Source of the DNA: an uncultured Lentisphaeraceae bacterium
Lineage (GTDB): Bacteria; Verrucomicrobiota; Kiritimatiellia; RFP12; DVOR01
Direction: 5' to 3'
Assembly: GCA_937892925.1 (NCBI GenBank)
Contig: CALBHX010000008.1
Coordinates: 1-30,130 of the forward strand
Length of the DNA stretch: 30,130 nt
Below the pieces are notes generated by a model that saw only the letters and a program-made list of their open reading frames with translations, had not been told where the DNA came from and made no database searches. A program made the translations under genes and the position numbers. Shown here one piece after another: positions 16,360-24,079 of the stretch (position 1 is the first letter of the stretch; the number at the start of each line of letters is the position of its first letter).

Positions 16360-17580
16360 ATGAAATGGTTTGAAATGCGAGAAAAGCGACGGGAAGCACC
16401 GGCGGTGTTGCCGGTGGTGATGACGTATCAAACTGTTTATGCACGGGTGGAGTTGCCATTGAGTGCGGCGGAGGATTTGTCAGGTGCTGTCTGGCTTCAG
16501 GCGGAGGCGCTTTCTCCGTTTGAAGACGGGGCGTATGCGGTGGGTTATGAGATTCTTTGTCAGACGGATGAGGTATTATCGATTCTTGTAGCCGTCGCAG
16601 CGCATGATGTTTTAGAAGCGCAGTGGCATGAGGCGTTGGTGGCTAGGAATGCGCTGGGGGAGGTGCGGATTGACTTATCCGCATTGGTGTGGGCGCATGT
16701 GGTGCGGAAGCGGTTCCCAAGGTGTGCGCAGGGGCGTTGGTTGGTGGTCTTTCGTGTGGCGCAGGAGCAGTTGCTGCTGGTGTTGAATGAGGGGGTGATT
16801 CTGGGCGTTCGGGCGTTGGCGCCAACGGCTTCAGATGCGGACGTTGCGCGTGAGACGATGCTGCTGTTGACGCAAACGGAGTTGTCGGATGCTGGCACGG
16901 CCGGACTTTCGATGGTTTGTTTTGCGGCGGATGTTAGTGCAGGTGATGTGTTGACCAACTTTGGCGAGAATCTGCAGGTGGAGGTGTTTTCGGCTGAGAT
17001 TGCAGCGGAATGGTTCGCTGAAGGTGCATTGGAGCGGGCGTTTGCGAAGGATGCGACGTTTGATTTAACGCCGGCTTTTTGGCTGGAGGAGGCGCGAGCG
17101 GCTAAACGACGGCGGTGGTTGGTGATGGGGGGCTCGGCGGCGGGCGTGTTGTGGTTAATTGCGGCGGGTGCCTTGGCAGGGGTGCCGCAGGTGTATGCGC
17201 GGTTGAATGCTCGGGTTTCCGAACAGCTAAAGGCGCAACACAAGGCGTATGCGGAGGTATTGGATCTGCGTCGACGGGTCTCGTTGATTGAGCGATATCA
17301 GGATCGTCGGTTTTCGGCGTTGGAGATGCTCCGGTTGTTGTGTGAGGCAAAGTCGGAGTCGATGACGTTTACATCATTGAATTATCGACAAAAACAGCTG
17401 CTTCGGGTAAGTGGGTTGGCGGATGATACATCGGAGGTTTATGCACTCAAGGAGACGCTTCAAAAGGATGAACGCATTCAGGAAGTTAAGATTCAGCGGT
17501 TATCGCAGGATCCCAAGACGCGCCGGCAGCGATTTGATGTGGAGATTCTTTTCCCAGTGGAGGAGGGGGTGGAGGCATGA
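16360..17580 (+). CDS. GspL/PilM-PilN-like assembly-platform protein
   Basis: The 406-residue protein has a cytoplasmic N-terminal domain of about 250 residues that fits the actin-like fold of GspL/PilM. A single membrane helix lies at about 253-273, preceded by a basic KRRR stretch, then a coiled-coil (about 282-320) and a small C-terminal ferredoxin-like domain as in GspL/PilN. Such proteins couple the cytoplasmic secretion ATPase to the periplasmic pseudopilus. The ATG at 16360 follows GAGGA at ten bases; a GTG two codons earlier is too close. The next gene overlaps its stop by an ATGA. Sequence identity to GspL is low by eye, so position and topology carry much of the call. Confidence 0.7.
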   Translation: MKWFEMREKRREAPAVLPVVMTYQTVYARVELPLSAAEDLSGAVWLQAEALSPFEDGAYAVGYEILCQTDEVLSILVAVAAHDVLEAQWHEALVARNALGEVRIDLSALVWAHVVRKRFPRCAQGRWLVVFRVAQEQLLLVLNEGVILGVRALAPTASDADVARETMLLLTQTELSDAGTAGLSMVCFAADVSAGDVLTNFGENLQVEVFSAEIAAEWFAEGALERAFAKDATFDLTPAFWLEEARAAKRRRWLVMGGSAAGVLWLIAAGALAGVPQVYARLNARVSEQLKAQHKAYAEVLDLRRRVSLIERYQDRRFSALEMLRLLCEAKSESMTFTSLNYRQKQLLRVSGLADDTSEVYALKETLQKDERIQEVKIQRLSQDPKTRRQRFDVEILFPVEEGVEA

Positions 17581-18131
17581 GTACGCTTACGGCACGCGAC
17601 CAGAAGTTGCTAATTCTTTTTGGAGCGGTCGTGCTCCTGGGCATATTGGGGCTTTGGTATCCTAAGGCGAGGATGGCTTGGGAAAAGCAGCGAGGGGAGT
17701 GGCAACAACAAAAGAAGAGACTTGAACGGGAGCGAGCTGTGATTGCCATGCGCCCGCGAATTTTGGCGAAGTATGAACGGCTTCGGAATAAAATGCCGCT
17801 TTTCCCGGAGGGGAAGTCGGTGGATACCTATTGGCTGCCAATTATGGACAATACGGCACGGGCGAATCAGGTGAATATTGCGCAGCGTTCCATTGGTGGG
17901 GAAGAGGTGTTAGGGGATGTTACAGAGTTGACGTTGGAGTGCCGTGATTGGGAGGGGCGTTTGGATTCGTTGGTTTGGTTCCTCTATGATATTGAATCGC
18001 GTGAGGATGCCATGATGGACATTCGGGCGTTGACGGTGCGTCCGAGTACGAAAAAACCGGGGATTTTGCAGGGGACGTTTACGTTGAATTGCGCGTATAT
18101 GCGGCAGTCTGCACAGGAACTTTCAGAGTAA
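17577..18131 (+). CDS. GspM/PilO-like inner-membrane protein
   Basis: The 184-residue protein has a short cytoplasmic N-terminus, a membrane helix at about residues 9-24 (rich in Leu, Ile and Gly), a charged coiled-coil to about residue 60, and a small C-terminal domain. This is the bitopic GspM/PilO layout, which dimerises with GspL/PilN in the assembly platform. Its ATG overlaps the upstream stop (ATGA) and has GGAGG just upstream, so the two are translationally coupled. The sequence itself is poorly conserved in this family; the call rests on topology, length and gene order. Confidence 0.68.
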   Translation: MSTLTARDQKLLILFGAVVLLGILGLWYPKARMAWEKQRGEWQQQKKRLERERAVIAMRPRILAKYERLRNKMPLFPEGKSVDTYWLPIMDNTARANQVNIAQRSIGGEEVLGDVTELTLECRDWEGRLDSLVWFLYDIESREDAMMDIRALTVRPSTKKPGILQGTFTLNCAYMRQSAQELSE

Positions 18132-18142
18132 GGAGAGTTCGA

Positions 18143-20848
18143 ATGAGAACGCAGGTGGCACTTTTTCTTCTTTCAGTAGTTATGGTTTCAGCAGGGGTTG
18201 AGGCGCAGGTTAGAGCGCCGATGCTGCGCAGGGGTGGGTCGACAGGCGGAGCGGCGGCTCCTGGGGCAGCAACGGCGGAGAATGCAACATCGGCTACGGA
18301 GATTGCGCAGCAGTTGGCCAAGGCTGAACGGGGAGGCAATGGCCGTGTCAAGCTGAAGTTTGACAATGCGCCTGCCGAGTTTTTTCTGCAAATTTATTCA
18401 CAGGTGACGCATCGGACGCTGCTGACATCTCCGGATGTACCAAAGGTTACGATGAGTTTGCGCTCAACGGATGAAGAGAATTGGACAGAAGCGGAATATC
18501 TTCAGGCCATTGAGCAGCAACTTCAGCTCAACGGGATAGGTCTGATCCCGGTGGGGGAGCGGTTCGCGCTTGTGGTGCCTTTCAAGACGATTGGCCAACA
18601 GGGTATTGAGACGTTTCTTGAGGTGCCGCCCAGTGGCAGGCATCCGGAGGAGGGCCGGATCATTCGGCAGATTATTACGCCGAAGCATGTTTCGGCAGAG
18701 GAAGCGCAGAAGGCGATTGAAAGCTTTAAGCGGCCGGATGGACAGATTCAGTATTTGGAGCGGACAAATTCACTGTTAGTGACGGATACGCAGGAGAATG
18801 TAAACCGGATGCTTGAGATAATTAACTTTATTGATAAGCCCATGCCGGTTTTGGAAGAGGTGCAGGTGTATGCGATCAAACATGCCAAGGCCGAGGATAT
18901 TAAAAAGGCCTTGGAGGAGTTTGTTCAGGCATCTCGGGAGGAGGACGAGAAATCGCGTAAAACAACAGCTGCTCCGCGAACGAGCAATTCATTGGGGGGA
19001 GGGATGCAGCGGGGGATTTCCATCAGTGCAACGCGACAGTTGCCGGGTGTTACGCGCCCGACAGCGCAGGCAGAAGCTGCGCAGGCTTCTACCGTAAGTG
19101 ATGCGTTGGTGAGTGATGCTGACCGGGGAATGATTCGCGGTAAGGTGCAAATTATGTCGGATGAGCGCTCCAATCAGCTGATTATTGTCACGCGGCCTTC
19201 GAATATGGCGTTCTTCGAGCGAATTATCAAGGTGTTGGATGTGGAGACGGCGCCTGAGATATCCGTTGAGATTATCCGGCTTCGGTATGCGCAAGCGGAG
19301 ACAAAAGATTCCAATAAGGGCGTGGCGGATTTGCTTAACGAGTTGATTGATGCTTCTTCTACATCGCGAAGCACCAATGCACAGAATAATAACAATGCAC
19401 GTAATGCGCAAACCAATAATCGGAATTTGACGAATGCACGGCAGCAGATGCGTTCCACGGCATCGATGCTTTCGAGTAATACGAAAAGTAAATTAGGAGA
19501 ATTACGGAAGGAGAATATTAAGATTTTGGCAGACAGCCGGATTAATGCCGTGATGGTGATGGCTTCACCTGGGGATCTGGCGGCGATCAAAGAGATTATT
19601 GCGGAGATGGATGTGCCGGTGTCGCAGGTGTTGATAGAAACGGTGGTGCTGAATGTGGCACTGGGTGACGACATTACAACGGGGATTCAGTGGGTGAAGC
19701 GAGTAGCCGGAGGCAACAAGTATAAGGATTCGTATGGTGGCGGAGGAATGCCGAGTGATGCGGGGGTTTCGCCGAACAATTTGTTTAATTTGGCTACGAA
19801 TGTGACGTCTGCCTTAGGGGCAATTAGTGGAGGTTCGCAGTATTACGGAACGATCAATAAGCTGAATCTTGACTTTTTGATTCGGGCAACGGAAACGGAT
19901 ACGCGTTCAAAAGTGATCACATCGCCCATCCTGATGACGCAGGACAATAAAGAAGCTACGCTGGAGGCAACGGAGCTCGCTTACTTATACAACGGGATGA
20001 AGTATATGGGGTCTTCTTACAATGGTTCGGATTACCAACCTGACATTAAACAGGAAGAGGTGGGGCTTACAGTTAAAGTAACGCCGCGGATTAATCCGGA
20101 TGGCACAGTTGTGTTGACGTTTGAAGAGACGTTTCAGCAGAATACAAAAACGCAGAATGTGCCAGGTTCGGGAGCGGATGGCGCATCGGCGGATTGGCCA
20201 ATCATTACAACGCGTAAGATCTCCGGGGATATTTCGGTGACGAATGGGCAGACGGTGGTGATTGGCGGGTTGGTACAACAGACGAAGAAGGAATCGGAGG
20301 GGGGTATTCCAGTGCTGAAGAATATCCCCTGGATTGGCCGATATCTGTTTGGTTATACATCATTTGAGGACGAGCGGGATGAGCTTTTGATCTTTTTAAC
20401 GCCCTATGTCTTTACGTCATCAGAGGAAGCTCAGGCTGAAGCGAAGCGGCGTAAGGACTATTTGGATGCAGCAGGGGTTTGGAATAAGGGGTGGTCAAAT
20501 TCCAGTTTGGCAGACCAGACCGACGATGTGGAAATGCTTCGTCGTGAGGAGCAAAAGCGGGCCTATGAACTGAAGCAGTTTAAGGCTCATGAAAAACGAT
20601 TGGAGGCGGAACGGGCTCATGACAAAAAGATGATTGAGCTACTGGAGAAATCTATCCAAAAGAAGGAATCGGTTTTGCGTGAAGAGCGGGATTCACTTAC
20701 GGAAAAGGATCGAAAGCGTCGTGAGCGGGAATTAACAGATGAGCGTTTGATGCATCGGGCTTTGTTGCGTGAATTGACGCAGGAAATGGAATTTGGGGCT
20801 ACGGCCTCGGAGCCTGGCACCGGTTCGAAGAAGGAGGAGATAAAATGA
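18143..20848 (+). CDS. gspD: Type II secretion secretin GspD
   Basis: The 901-residue outer-membrane channel protein starts at the ATG at 18143, with GGAG seven bases upstream; this gives a clean signal peptide (residues 1 to about 22). An N0-like domain (about 70-140) and several N-domain repeats follow, one with a Gln/Asn/Ser/Thr-rich linker (about 410-450). The secretin core begins at QVLIETVVLNVALGDD. It contains the C-terminal signature VIGGLVQQ, then GIPVLKNIPWIGRYLFGY, then DELLIFLTPYV. A strongly charged coiled-coil tail of about 110 residues follows (Lys/Glu/Arg-rich), in place of the usual S-domain. Type IV pilus PilQ is the alternative, but neighbouring GspK argues for type II secretion. 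Confidence 0.92.
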   Translation: MRTQVALFLLSVVMVSAGVEAQVRAPMLRRGGSTGGAAAPGAATAENATSATEIAQQLAKAERGGNGRVKLKFDNAPAEFFLQIYSQVTHRTLLTSPDVPKVTMSLRSTDEENWTEAEYLQAIEQQLQLNGIGLIPVGERFALVVPFKTIGQQGIETFLEVPPSGRHPEEGRIIRQIITPKHVSAEEAQKAIESFKRPDGQIQYLERTNSLLVTDTQENVNRMLEIINFIDKPMPVLEEVQVYAIKHAKAEDIKKALEEFVQASREEDEKSRKTTAAPRTSNSLGGGMQRGISISATRQLPGVTRPTAQAEAAQASTVSDALVSDADRGMIRGKVQIMSDERSNQLIIVTRPSNMAFFERIIKVLDVETAPEISVEIIRLRYAQAETKDSNKGVADLLNELIDASSTSRSTNAQNNNNARNAQTNNRNLTNARQQMRSTASMLSSNTKSKLGELRKENIKILADSRINAVMVMASPGDLAAIKEIIAEMDVPVSQVLIETVVLNVALGDDITTGIQWVKRVAGGNKYKDSYGGGGMPSDAGVSPNNLFNLATNVTSALGAISGGSQYYGTINKLNLDFLIRATETDTRSKVITSPILMTQDNKEATLEATELAYLYNGMKYMGSSYNGSDYQPDIKQEEVGLTVKVTPRINPDGTVVLTFEETFQQNTKTQNVPGSGADGASADWPIITTRKISGDISVTNGQTVVIGGLVQQTKKESEGGIPVLKNIPWIGRYLFGYTSFEDERDELLIFLTPYVFTSSEEAQAEAKRRKDYLDAAGVWNKGWSNSSLADQTDDVEMLRREEQKRAYELKQFKAHEKRLEAERAHDKKMIELLEKSIQKKESVLREERDSLTEKDRKRRERELTDERLMHRALLRELTQEMEFGATASEPGTGSKKEEIK

Positions 20849-21321
20849 AATTGACGGCAGAGCAACAGGCGGAAGTTCGTACTTGGGTTTCTGATGGAGC
20901 AAGCCTGAGTGAGGTACAGGAACGTCTTCGAAAAGAATTTGGATTGCATCCGACTTTTTTTGATGTGCGGATGCTGGTGATGGATTTAGGTGCACAATTA
21001 AAGGATAGAGAAGTTCAGGTTGAGGCTGATGATGTGACGAAAGTCAAGTTGCCGCAAAAGGCGCAGGAAGGCGAAGCAGGCCAAAAGGAATCGCCTCAGC
21101 CCGGAAACGTTACGGTGTCGGTGGATACGATTCAAGCGATTCCAGGCGCATTGGTTTCGGGCTCGGTGATTTTTTCTGATGGCACGAAGGCTCGTTGGTA
21201 TTTTGATCAGATGGGACGTTTTGGATTTGAGCCAGAGTTGCCCGGATATCAGCCAACGGCAGAAGATTCGCGCTTCTTCCAGCAGAAGTTGCAGACAGAA
21301 CTCTCTTCGCGCGGTTTCTAG
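20845..21321 (+). CDS. Conserved-looking 158-aa protein coupled to the secretin gene
   Basis: The ATG overlaps the gspD stop (ATGA), with AAGGAGG upstream, so translation is coupled. Residues 1-53 form a helical, HTH-like segment (TAEQQAEVRTWVSDGASLSEV onward). A charged Glu/Lys/Gln-rich linker (about 55-88) follows, then a compact beta-rich domain (about 89-158) containing GALVSGSVIFSDG and YFDQMGRFGFEPELPGY. No signal peptide or membrane segment is seen, so it is probably cytoplasmic. I recall similar small proteins in Verrucomicrobia/Lentisphaerae genomes but know no assigned function. Its coupling to the secretin gene suggests a secretion-linked role; this is inference. Confidence 0.75.
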   Translation: MKLTAEQQAEVRTWVSDGASLSEVQERLRKEFGLHPTFFDVRMLVMDLGAQLKDREVQVEADDVTKVKLPQKAQEGEAGQKESPQPGNVTVSVDTIQAIPGALVSGSVIFSDGTKARWYFDQMGRFGFEPELPGYQPTAEDSRFFQQKLQTELSSRGF

Positions 21322-21339
21322 TGTGCCCGCAGTTGCCTG

Positions 21340-21386
21340 CCTGTACACGCCATTCGGTCATTGGTGGCGTGTACGGGGATGTTTTT
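21340..21386 (+). terminator. Terminator of the secretion operon
   Basis: A 13-bp stem, one pair a wobble, is formed by positions 21340-21352 and 21365-21377 around a 12-nt loop. The core GTACACGCCA pairs perfectly with TGGCGTGTAC. Five T follow at 21382-21386 after GGATG. It lies 19 nt after the stop of the 158-aa gene. Confidence 0.75.
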
Positions 21387-21466
21387 ACGGCAGTTGTAAG
21401 GGTGGATGTGTGATGTGGATCACATGAGAGGGTATGATGTTTTTGAAGGAGGAAGAGGTCGGGAAG

Positions 21467-24079
21467 ATGTGGCGTCTGAAGTACATTTCATGGATGTTAA
21501 GATGGCTGTTTGGGGTTTGGGTTGTGGGTGGTTGTTTTTGGGTTGTGCGCGGTGTAGAGGTGTCCTTCATGGGGGGGTACGATCCCGATAGGCCGGAAAG
21601 TGCAGTTACACGGCAAATCTTGAGCTTGGGGATAGATAACCCAACGCTTCGCCCGGTAAAATGGGGAGGTTTGTGGTTGCCGGGGGCAGGGGGGCGTTCA
21701 CCGTTGCTGCTTGCCATGGCGGGGGGAAATGCTCCGGATATTTATCAGTGTTGGTTTCATATTATTCAAAATGACATTCGAAACGGTTTTTTGATGCCGT
21801 TGGATCGTTGGTTGGGGGAGAATGGTTCGGAGTGGGAGGGATGGAAATATGTTCCGGATTTATGGCGCCGTGTCGCTTCATCGAATGGTCATCTGTACGG
21901 GTTGCCGTCAGCATCGGTAGCGTATTACGGTATTATCTATCGTAAAGATTTGGTACGGGCGGTGGGGTTGGATCCGGACGTTGTGCCGGAGACGTGGGAG
22001 GCCTTTTGGAGATGGTGTCAAGCGTTGACAATACGGGGGCTTGGACAGCATGAACAACGTGCATTTGGTGTGTGTGAGGCCCCCTGGAACTGGCTGCCCT
22101 GGATTCAAAGTGCCGGAGGCTCCCCGGTTGAACAACAGCGGTTATCGTTGTTGCGGGGAACTTATTTTTCATTTCCGATGGAGACGGTTCAATGCCGGAC
22201 TCCGGATGGGGAGGATCTGACGAATGTTCAACCGGAATGGCGGGCGGCATTCGATTCGCCGGAAGCGATTGCGGCCGGAGAGTGGATGCAGAAGTTGGTT
22301 TGGGCTCCATGGATTCGTGATCCCGAAACGGGAGTATTTTTGGATTTGTCTCCGCAAGCCGTTGCCACAGGATGGATTTATGTCGGTGAACGAAAAGTTG
22401 TATTTACTCCTGAAGAGGTGAATTACGGGGTAACGCGTAAATTGCCGCTAAATAATGATCCGGAAGCTTTTTTGCAGGGCGATGTGGTTGCCATGTTTGC
22501 TGGAACGGAAGCGTTGGAACGAATTACGGGGGAAGGGGGGCTAGAACCTGAGGTGATTGGTATTATGCCATTTCCTGCTCGAATGAAAACGCTCCCGCGT
22601 GTGTTTCAGGCACACCGGCATTTCTGGGGAATAAGCGAAGGGGTGGCTCGACGTCCGAAAGCAGAGCAGGATCTAGTATTTGCCTGTTTGGAGCAATTGG
22701 CGTCGCCAACGCTGAACGATGCTCATATTCGTGAACAGGTGCTCGAGGGTAATGCTCGGTGGTGTCATCCAGAAGACCTGAAACGTTTGGGGCTGGAGGC
22801 TTATTTGGATGAAATTCCTCCGGCGATACATGCTTTATATGATGATTTGGATGCCGGGCGAATCGTTGCCAAGACGGAGCCTTTTGTTGGGTTTTGGCAA
22901 GGTGTAAGCGATTTATTGCAACGCCGCTTTCTGGGGTTGCTTTTCTCTGAAGCGGGGCAAACACTTCCTGTGGCACACGTCCTTAAGACGATAAACGACG
23001 AAGCTAATCGCGGGTTGATGTTTCGTGTACCGGAGGAGTCGCTTGCACCTTATCGCCCATGGGCACGAAGAATCCTCGGGGTGTTGGTCATTGGGGCGAT
23101 GGTGTGGTTGTCTTTTCTGGTTCTTCGTGGTTGGCGAAATCGTTCCCGTTGTGTGGGCTCAGGCTCAGATACGGGGAGTGCGCGGAAGGAGAAATATACA
23201 CGTTCCTCTGTGATGATTGTGGCGCTGATGCTTGCGCCAGCCTTACTAAGTGTAACGGTGTGGAGTTATATTCCATTAGTGCGTGGCGTGTTGATGGCCT
23301 TTCGAGAGGTTCACATTGTCGGGGAGAGTCCTTGGGTTGGATTGGACAATTTCATTCTAGTAGCAACGGATTGGGGGTTTTGGTGTAGTGCCGGCCGTAC
23401 GCTGAAGTATGTGGCCTTAACACTTCTTTTTGGGTTTACGACGCCGGTTTTTCTGGCGGTAATGCTTTCTGAGATTCCGCGGGGAAAGATTTTCTTTCGT
23501 ACACTCTATTTTCTTCCGCATCTTACTTCTACACTTGTTGTAACGCTTCTTTGGCAGTTGATGTATGATCCAACAGAAAACGGGATATTGAATCAGTTGT
23601 TAGGTGTGTTTGGTGTGTCTCGGCAAGCCTGGCTTCAAGATCCTGCGTGGGCTATGCTTTGCTGCGTATTGCCGGGCGTTTGGGCTGGGGCGGGTATGGC
23701 TTCTCTGATTTATATTGCTGCACTTCAAGCGCTCCCACAGGATTATTATGAGGCGGCAGCGATTGATGGCGCCGGTTTTTGGGGGCGTTTCCATCTTGTT
23801 ACTTTACCACAGTTGGCACCACTTATGGTTATCAATTTTGTGGGTGCCTTTATTGCAGCTTTTCAGAACATTGGATCAATTTTTCTGCTTACATTTGGTG
23901 GTCCTGGTGATACAACAAATGTGCTTTCGTTGGCTATTTGGAAGGAAGCGTATAACAATTTACACATGGGATCAGCCACAACGATGGCCTGGTTTCTTGG
24001 ATCGGCATTGGTGGGATTTACCTATCTGCAATTTCGGATCCTTCGACGGGTGGAATTTCGCCGCGCCGGAGAAAATTAG
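21467..24079 (+). CDS. Fused ABC sugar-binding protein and MalF-like permease
   Basis: The 870-residue protein (from the ATG at 21467, GAGG eight bases upstream; an in-frame ATG at 21434 has a poorer site) begins with a hydrophobic signal/anchor. A solute-binding domain of the carbohydrate class follows, with AMAGGNAPDIYQ, GLPSASVAYYGIIYRKDLV and PETWEAFWRWCQ. A membrane helix near 540-560 joins it to a permease domain (about 590-870) with the EAA loop EAAAIDGAGFWGRF from residue 762, which contacts the ATPase subunit. Family role: uptake of an oligosaccharide or glycerol-phosphate-like solute. Normally the two parts are separate proteins. No second permease (MalG-type) or ATPase gene follows, so the transporter is incomplete here. 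Its 3' end overlaps the opposite-strand ATPase gene by 62 bp. Confidence 0.9.
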   Translation: MWRLKYISWMLRWLFGVWVVGGCFWVVRGVEVSFMGGYDPDRPESAVTRQILSLGIDNPTLRPVKWGGLWLPGAGGRSPLLLAMAGGNAPDIYQCWFHIIQNDIRNGFLMPLDRWLGENGSEWEGWKYVPDLWRRVASSNGHLYGLPSASVAYYGIIYRKDLVRAVGLDPDVVPETWEAFWRWCQALTIRGLGQHEQRAFGVCEAPWNWLPWIQSAGGSPVEQQRLSLLRGTYFSFPMETVQCRTPDGEDLTNVQPEWRAAFDSPEAIAAGEWMQKLVWAPWIRDPETGVFLDLSPQAVATGWIYVGERKVVFTPEEVNYGVTRKLPLNNDPEAFLQGDVVAMFAGTEALERITGEGGLEPEVIGIMPFPARMKTLPRVFQAHRHFWGISEGVARRPKAEQDLVFACLEQLASPTLNDAHIREQVLEGNARWCHPEDLKRLGLEAYLDEIPPAIHALYDDLDAGRIVAKTEPFVGFWQGVSDLLQRRFLGLLFSEAGQTLPVAHVLKTINDEANRGLMFRVPEESLAPYRPWARRILGVLVIGAMVWLSFLVLRGWRNRSRCVGSGSDTGSARKEKYTRSSVMIVALMLAPALLSVTVWSYIPLVRGVLMAFREVHIVGESPWVGLDNFILVATDWGFWCSAGRTLKYVALTLLFGFTTPVFLAVMLSEIPRGKIFFRTLYFLPHLTSTLVVTLLWQLMYDPTENGILNQLLGVFGVSRQAWLQDPAWAMLCCVLPGVWAGAGMASLIYIAALQALPQDYYEAAAIDGAGFWGRFHLVTLPQLAPLMVINFVGAFIAAFQNIGSIFLLTFGGPGDTTNVLSLAIWKEAYNNLHMGSATTMAWFLGSALVGFTYLQFRILRRVEFRRAGEN

